Assembly (NCBI GenBank): GCA_012727415.1
Contig: JAAYHI010000128.1
Coordinates: 1-10,860, forward strand
Source of the DNA: Bacillota bacterium
Lineage (GTDB): Bacteria > Bacillota > Proteinivoracia > UBA4975
Direction: 5' to 3'
Length of the DNA stretch: 10,860 nucleotides
The notes under the pieces were generated by a model, which searched no databases, was not told the origin of the DNA, and was given only the letters and a program-made list of their open reading frames with translations. A program made the position numbers and the translations under genes. Position 1 is the first letter of the stretch. Each line of letters opens with the position of its first letter. Positions 6,601 to 10,860 of this stretch are shown here, one piece after another.

Positions 6601-9600
6601 TCCCCCCACAGGGATTGACTACCGGACTTCCCCGACGAATATTGGCTTTTACATGCTGTCTGCGCTGGCGGCCCGGGACTTTGGGTTTATCACCACCAGC
6701 GAGATGATTGACCGCCTGGAGAAAACCTTGAAAACTGTGGCGAAGCTGGAGAAGTGGAAGGGGCATCTGTACAACTGGTATGCCGTCCGGGATGCAGAAC
6801 TATTGCGCCCCCGCTTTGTGTCCACTGTGGACAGCGGCAATTTTGTCGGCATGCTGGTGGCATTGAGCCAAGGACTTAGAGAGTACCTTGCGCGGTCTGT
6901 ATTTGACGCGGCTTCTGCCCAGGAAGTTCGGGGAATGCTGGGGGGCGGGGCTCCGGCCTTTGAAAACAATCTCGACAGCTGGCAGGAGATTCTCGCCTTT
7001 CCCGCCAAGGATGGCAGGGTGGTGCAGCAGCTAAAAAGGTACCGGGATGAGTTGTATACTCTTTTTCCTCATACGGAAATCCTCGTACATCCTCCGGGCT
7101 TTTTGCGGGAAAATCCTGCCTTCCGGCGTCTGGCGCAGCTGGCGGCAGCAGTGAGGGAAAACCCGTCTCCAGAGAATTTAGCCCGCAGTTACGGGGAAAT
7201 CCTGGGCGAGATCGAATTCTTGCTTACTGAAAACAGCGATTGGCACAGGGATTATCTCATGGTATGGAAGGACGATTTGCTCCGTGTTTCGGTGGCGGCA
7301 GGGGAGCTGGTGAGAAAATTCCACCGGGTCATTGCTGGTATTGATGCGCTGATTGAAGGGGCAGATTTTTCCGCCCTTTACAATCCGCGGCGCAACCTTT
7401 TCTCAATTGGCTACAGCGTCGACGATGAAAAACTCGTTGACTCTTACTATGATCTGCTGGCTTCGGAAGCAAGGCTGGCCAGTTACGTGGCGGTAGTAAG
7501 GCGGCATGTGCCTGCGAAACACTGGGGCAAGAAGGGCAGGGCCCTGGTGCGGGCAAAAGGAGCACCAGCCCTTGTGTCCTGGTCGGGAACGATGTTTGAA
7601 TACCTCATGCCTCTGCTGTTGATGAAAAATTACCCCAACACCCTCCTGGCGGAAACCACAGCCGCAGTGATTTCTGCTCAACAAAGGTACGGGAAATTAC
7701 GCAAGGTGCCCTGGGGGGTATCAGAATCGGGGTATTATGCCTTCGACTACAGGCTTAACTACCAATACCGGGCCTTTGGCATTCCAGACCTTGGCTTGAA
7801 AAGGGGACTGGTGGATGACATAGTAGTGTCCCCCTATTCAACACTGCTGGCCTTGCCCTTTGCCCCCAAGGCTGCAATTGCAAATATCCGCCGCTTGCTG
7901 TCGGAAGGAATGGGAGGGGACTTTGGCCTCTATGAAGCCATAGACTATACCCCCGAGCGGATGCCGCCAAAAAAAGAGAAGGCTTTGGTGCAAAGCTACT
8001 TCGCTCACCACCAGGGGATGAGCTTAATATCTTTGGTCAATTACCTCCATGACTTTGTCATGGTCCGCCGTTTTCACAAGGACCCCTACATGCGGGCTGG
8101 AGAGCTGTTGCTCCAGGAAACACCGCCATTGCTGCCGATCTTTACCAAGCAGATACGGGAACCAGTGCTCCAGCTCGAGGGCCGGGCCCTGGAGGAAAAA
8201 GAAGTGGTGCGCAGCTTCGGCCTCCCCCAGGGAAGTCCACCCAACTGCCATCTTCTCTCCAATGGCAGCTATTCGGTCTTGCTTACCGACAGCGGCAGCG
8301 GCTACAGCAGCAATGAAAATATCCGGGTCAGCCGCTGGCGGGAAAATATGGGGAACAAGTACGGCACCTTTATTTTCATCCGCAGCCTCAACACCGATCA
8401 GGTGTGGTCTGCGACCATGGCCCCTTTTTCCGATGAACCTGACTTTTATCGGGTTCGCTTCTTTCAGGATCATGCCAGCTATTTCCGAGAGATGGCCAAT
8501 ATCGATACTAAGACTGACATCATCGTTTCCACTGAAGATAACGCCGAGGTCCGCAGGGTGACACTGACGAACCACGGCCTCAAGGCCGCCAGCCTGGAAG
8601 TAACCAGCTTTTTCGAGCTGGCATTGGCTCATCACAACTCCGATTTGGCTCATCCCGCATTCAACAATTTGTTTGTCCAGACTGAACCTGTGCTGGAGCA
8701 TAACTGTCTGCTTGCCTGCCGCCGTCCCCGCAGCGACAGGGATCCCAGGCTGTACGCCCTGCATCAGGTCGTTGTCGAAGGGGAGAGCGTAGGTCCTCTT
8801 CAGTACGAGACCGACAGAGGGAAATTTATCGGCAGGGGCAGAGATATATCCTGTCCCGCCGCCCTGCACCAACCGCTGTCCAATACCAGCGGGCAGGTCC
8901 TCGACCCCGCCATGAGCCTCCGGCGCCAGCTTAAACTGGGCCCGGGCCAAAGTGCCGTCATTACATTTATCACTGCCCAGGGCAGTTCACGGCGGGAAAT
9001 GTTGGAACTGGCGGCCAAATACAACGATACGGCTGCTTTGCAGCGGGCCTTTGACATGGCAGCTACTCGCAGTCAAGTGGAAAGGCGCTTTCTCAACCTG
9101 AGCCCACAGCTGTTGGCAGCCAGCCAGCAAGCAATAGGCCACCTGGTATTTTTAAGTCCAACCCGCCGCAAGTATCAGGAAATGCTTGCCAAGAATACTT
9201 TGGGGCAGCAGGCCTTGTGGGCACAGGGGATTTCAGGCGACAACCCCATAGTCCTCGTCTGCGTAGAGGATACCGACGACGTTAGCATTGTGGAAGAGGC
9301 GATATTGGCCCATGAGTATTGGCGGTTTAAAGGCCTGATGGTTGACCTGGTCATCCTCCACAGGGGCCAGGGAGGATACCTGGAACCGGTGCGGGAATTA
9401 GTGCGGGATATGGTGCAGTTTATCCGGATAGCTGACACCCTGGATAAGCCTGGCGGAATCTATATTCGCAGTGCCAACCAATTGACAGAAGCGGAAAGAT
9501 ATCTCTTTCACGGGGCGGCTCGCTTAATCCTAAGACCGGGCTCCTTAGCGGAACAGCTGGAAGCTGCGCCCCTCAACCTGCCGGAAAAACAGGAATTTTT

Positions 9601-10860
9601 CGGGCAGGATCAGCACAGCCCTCCAGGAGCGCCCCCGGAAGAATTGTTGTACTACAATGGCTTTGGGGGCTTTACCCCTGACGGCAGAGAATATGTCATC
9701 CAGTTACATCAGCGCATGACCCCCGCTCCCTGGAGCAATATCCTTGCCAATCCCAATTTTGGCTGCATTGTCACAGAGCGGGGAGGGGGCTATGTCTTTG
9801 CAGAGAATGCAAGGGAAAACAAGCTGACGCCCTGGTCCAATGATCCCGTCGCTGACCCCCCCGGAGAAGTCATTTATCTGCGGGATGAGGATTCGGGAAA
9901 GGTCTGGACGGTTTGCGCCGGACCGATTTGGGAGGAGGAACAATATACTGTTCGCCATGGGCGGGGATACACTAAGTTCAGTCATCACAGCCATGGCCTG
10001 GGTCAGGAACTGACGGTTTTTGTGCCGCGACAGGATTCCGTTAAAGTGAGTATGCTGAAAATTCGCAACGATTCCCCCCTTCGCCGCCGGCTGACAGCGA
10101 CATACTATGTGCGGCCGGTGCTGGGGGCCAGCGAAGAAGTCAGCCATCTGCACCTGATCAGCAACTGGGTCGAGGATATGCTTACTTTCCGCAACCCCTA
10201 CAACAGCGATTTTCCAGGCCGCATCGCCTGGATAAGTGCATCAGTTCCGGTAATAGGCTATACCGGAGATTCCCTGGAATTCCTCGGTCCCGAAGGCAAT
10301 ATGGCCAGACCGGCAGCATTGAAGCGGACGGGTCTGTCCAATACAGCCGGTGCCGGTCTCAACCCCTGTGGCGCAATTCAAGTTGCCCTCAGCATCGAAC
10401 CTGGTGAACAGGAAGAAGTAGTGTTTCAGCTGGGCCAGGAGACGGATTCAGCAAGGGCAAAGGCCGTATCGGAAAAGTACCGCCAGGATGCTGCAGCTGC
10501 TTTAGAAGAGACAAGGGATTTCTGGCATTCCCTGACCAGCACAATTGTTGCCAGGACTCCGGATTCCTCCCTGGATATTCTCCTTCCCTGGTTGCTGTAC
10601 CAGACTATTGCCTGCAGGATGTGGTCCAGGACGGGGTTTTATCAGTGCGGGGGGGCATATGGCTTCAGGGATCAGCTTCAGGATGCCGCGAACATGACCC
10701 TGGTGGTACCTGACCTGGTGAGAAAGCAGATCCTCATCCATGCCGCCCACCAGTTTATTGAGGGCGACGTGCAACATTGGTGGCACCCCGGCACCAGGAA
10801 CCGGGGAGTGCGGACCCGCTTCAGTGATGACTTGCTGTGGTTGCCCTGGACCGTTGCCGA
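3614..10860 (+). CDS. ndvB: Cyclic beta-1,2-glucan synthase, NdvB/Cgs type (3' end missing)
   Basis: The frame is open for 2415 codons and runs off the window; family members are about 2800 residues. It should polymerise glucose from UDP-glucose into beta-1,2-glucan at the membrane and close it into rings. Residues 2-16 form a first membrane helix. About 17-380 is the family's helical N-terminal region (AAEWLLDNYY at 91-100). Helices follow at about 389-413 and 417-440, then the GT84 glycosyltransferase with LDADTRLP (600-607, DxD at 601/603), SHDLLEGG (711-718) and HRWTRGDWQLLPWL (746-759). More helices lie at about 786-819 and 909-941. The middle cyclisation domain (glycoamylase-like, GH189-type) has TSPTNIG (1005-1011), YNWY (1053-1056), VDSGN (1072-1076), WGVSES (1367-1372), YEAIDYT (1440-1446) and AHHQGM (1464-1469). 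Two GH94-type beta-sandwich regions (about 1546-1825 and 2013-2290) flank a linker. The GH94 phosphorylase domain then begins, with GFRDQLQD (2350-2357), EGDVQHWWHP (2383-2392) and RTRFSDDLLWLP (2400-2411). In this family the phosphorylase part is thought to set chain length. No frameshift or stop was found when I translated it in full. Confidence 0.95.
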   Translation, partial: MELLLIALALAGIYYLGRRWRKHSIWFEGASLRPDDLYAHARELGRCHKAERNQFGSRVLLRRLQENFRLITRVYTAAAEDLRNKRQMVPAAEWLLDNYYIIEEQVKAIQLAVKKTNFYDLPVLCNGYLRGNPRIYAIVLEVISHTDGRLNEEAVVKFLQAYQEEAPLGIGEIWLLSLMVRIALIEKIHHLCTSLEITRCQWRQAERFLSRVKPEKLKEKLFALGRLHPAFAEHLLQESRQGLMGKELRDLLAEKLQEQDTTLEKLVHSEHQINAAQATSLGNAITSLKGASLLDWNTVFERLSFVDEILRADNVYREMDLASRNYYRRQVQVLARKLRISEIRVAKLAVELAQRGEGECRRHCGYYLLDQGKRELYARAGAKYNKISLSIGGYILLVMACSVAVAAAAGAAALPLGGAWPAVLGLLFFFPGSEVIVTFFNRVLARLKKPAFLPKLEYCQGIPPEKAAMVVIPALLPDAERTRELIVQLEVHWLANPDENLYFALLGDFKDSSRQEAEGDNEILRAALSGIQGLNKKYPGNRFFALVRKRQYSETQGKWMGWERKRGALVELNRLLLGSEDTSFISPPGNLPSVRYVLTLDADTRLPIDMAKKLVGTISHPLNEAELSEQGRPVRGYGLIQPRIGVSAESASKTWFAMVMAGPGGTDTYTHAISDVYQDWFGQGIFTGKGIYNLAAADKLLSALPENSILSHDLLEGGLLRTGLATDLELVDEFPGRYSSYTARGHRWTRGDWQLLPWLGPRVQGRKNPLTAITRWQIFDNLRRSLVPPGLFFFIAVSLLAQGDNWIWPALFLGGVVLPEVWSLVDFNWRGYLRSKAAGIKTPASRPRTLHRLGWQLAFLPYQAWVNIDAILRTVYRVFISRRNLLEWITAAEAEKLAEDDYRKQFGPALLAAAAVALLLLFVSPSGLLVYLPLLALWLSAPAIARRISRGHEEESVVEEEDRALLRKLARETWQYYVDLVGEETSYLPPDNYQVDPPTGIDYRTSPTNIGFYMLSALAARDFGFITTSEMIDRLEKTLKTVAKLEKWKGHLYNWYAVRDAELLRPRFVSTVDSGNFVGMLVALSQGLREYLARSVFDAASAQEVRGMLGGGAPAFENNLDSWQEILAFPAKDGRVVQQLKRYRDELYTLFPHTEILVHPPGFLRENPAFRRLAQLAAAVRENPSPENLARSYGEILGEIEFLLTENSDWHRDYLMVWKDDLLRVSVAAGELVRKFHRVIAGIDALIEGADFSALYNPRRNLFSIGYSVDDEKLVDSYYDLLASEARLASYVAVVRRHVPAKHWGKKGRALVRAKGAPALVSWSGTMFEYLMPLLLMKNYPNTLLAETTAAVISAQQRYGKLRKVPWGVSESGYYAFDYRLNYQYRAFGIPDLGLKRGLVDDIVVSPYSTLLALPFAPKAAIANIRRLLSEGMGGDFGLYEAIDYTPERMPPKKEKALVQSYFAHHQGMSLISLVNYLHDFVMVRRFHKDPYMRAGELLLQETPPLLPIFTKQIREPVLQLEGRALEEKEVVRSFGLPQGSPPNCHLLSNGSYSVLLTDSGSGYSSNENIRVSRWRENMGNKYGTFIFIRSLNTDQVWSATMAPFSDEPDFYRVRFFQDHASYFREMANIDTKTDIIVSTEDNAEVRRVTLTNHGLKAASLEVTSFFELALAHHNSDLAHPAFNNLFVQTEPVLEHNCLLACRRPRSDRDPRLYALHQVVVEGESVGPLQYETDRGKFIGRGRDISCPAALHQPLSNTSGQVLDPAMSLRRQLKLGPGQSAVITFITAQGSSRREMLELAAKYNDTAALQRAFDMAATRSQVERRFLNLSPQLLAASQQAIGHLVFLSPTRRKYQEMLAKNTLGQQALWAQGISGDNPIVLVCVEDTDDVSIVEEAILAHEYWRFKGLMVDLVILHRGQGGYLEPVRELVRDMVQFIRIADTLDKPGGIYIRSANQLTEAERYLFHGAARLILRPGSLAEQLEAAPLNLPEKQEFFGQDQHSPPGAPPEELLYYNGFGGFTPDGREYVIQLHQRMTPAPWSNILANPNFGCIVTERGGGYVFAENARENKLTPWSNDPVADPPGEVIYLRDEDSGKVWTVCAGPIWEEEQYTVRHGRGYTKFSHHSHGLGQELTVFVPRQDSVKVSMLKIRNDSPLRRRLTATYYVRPVLGASEEVSHLHLISNWVEDMLTFRNPYNSDFPGRIAWISASVPVIGYTGDSLEFLGPEGNMARPAALKRTGLSNTAGAGLNPCGAIQVALSIEPGEQEEVVFQLGQETDSARAKAVSEKYRQDAAAALEETRDFWHSLTSTIVARTPDSSLDILLPWLLYQTIACRMWSRTGFYQCGGAYGFRDQLQDAANMTLVVPDLVRKQILIHAAHQFIEGDVQHWWHPGTRNRGVRTRFSDDLLWLPWTVA

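Noticed and set aside
8024..8950. A 308-codon open frame on the minus strand
   Set aside because: It lies wholly opposite the cyclic glucan synthase, whose frame carries recognisable family motifs on both sides and a continuous beta-sandwich region. The antisense protein shows no family motif, so it is a shadow of biased codon use.

Overview
The window carries four genes, all on the + strand. It suggests a Gram-positive anaerobe of the Bacillota (Clostridia, Peptococcaceae-like). This rests on strong AGGAGG-type ribosome sites, a DUF5362-type small membrane protein, the fused sugar-nucleotidyltransferase/phosphomannomutase-like gene, and moderate GC of a little over half by eye. The assignment is inference from gene types, not a database match.

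Layout. Positions 1-438 hold the 3' part of a small P-loop ATPase recognised as BrxF of type 3 BREX phage-defence systems; its start lies upstream of the window. It ends at a clear hairpin terminator (444-494), so no further BREX gene follows on this side. A separate unit comes next: a possible extended -10 promoter, a near-ideal ribosome site and a 122-residue DUF5362-like membrane protein (625-993), closed by a second terminator (1027-1049). A short intergenic stretch with a 16-bp palindrome leads to an apparent two-gene operon. Its first gene (1151-3592) joins a GDP-mannose-pyrophosphorylase-like nucleotidyltransferase, a left-handed beta-helix and a phosphohexomutase-like domain whose four active-site loops are all degenerate. 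Its second gene (3614 to the window end, 2415 codons without a stop) is a cyclic beta-1,2-glucan synthase of the NdvB/Cgs type. It has the GT84 polymerase, the middle cyclisation (glycoamylase-like, GH189-type) domain and the start of the C-terminal GH94 phosphorylase domain; the C-terminus lies outside the window.

How they may work together. The giant synthase would build beta-1,2-glucan from UDP-glucose at the membrane, cyclise it and trim chain length by phosphorolysis. The gene just upstream would supply or sense sugar-1-phosphate/NDP-sugar. Both steps involve hexose-1-phosphates, so the 21-base spacing makes a functional tie plausible but unproven. The BrxF end is probably the edge of a defence island next to a cell-envelope glycan locus.

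The most interesting points are the apparently dead mutase domain, with Asp at the catalytic serine position, its pairing with a cyclic glucan synthase, and BrxF lying at the end of its transcription unit. I saw no tRNA, rRNA, CRISPR array or insertion sequence.
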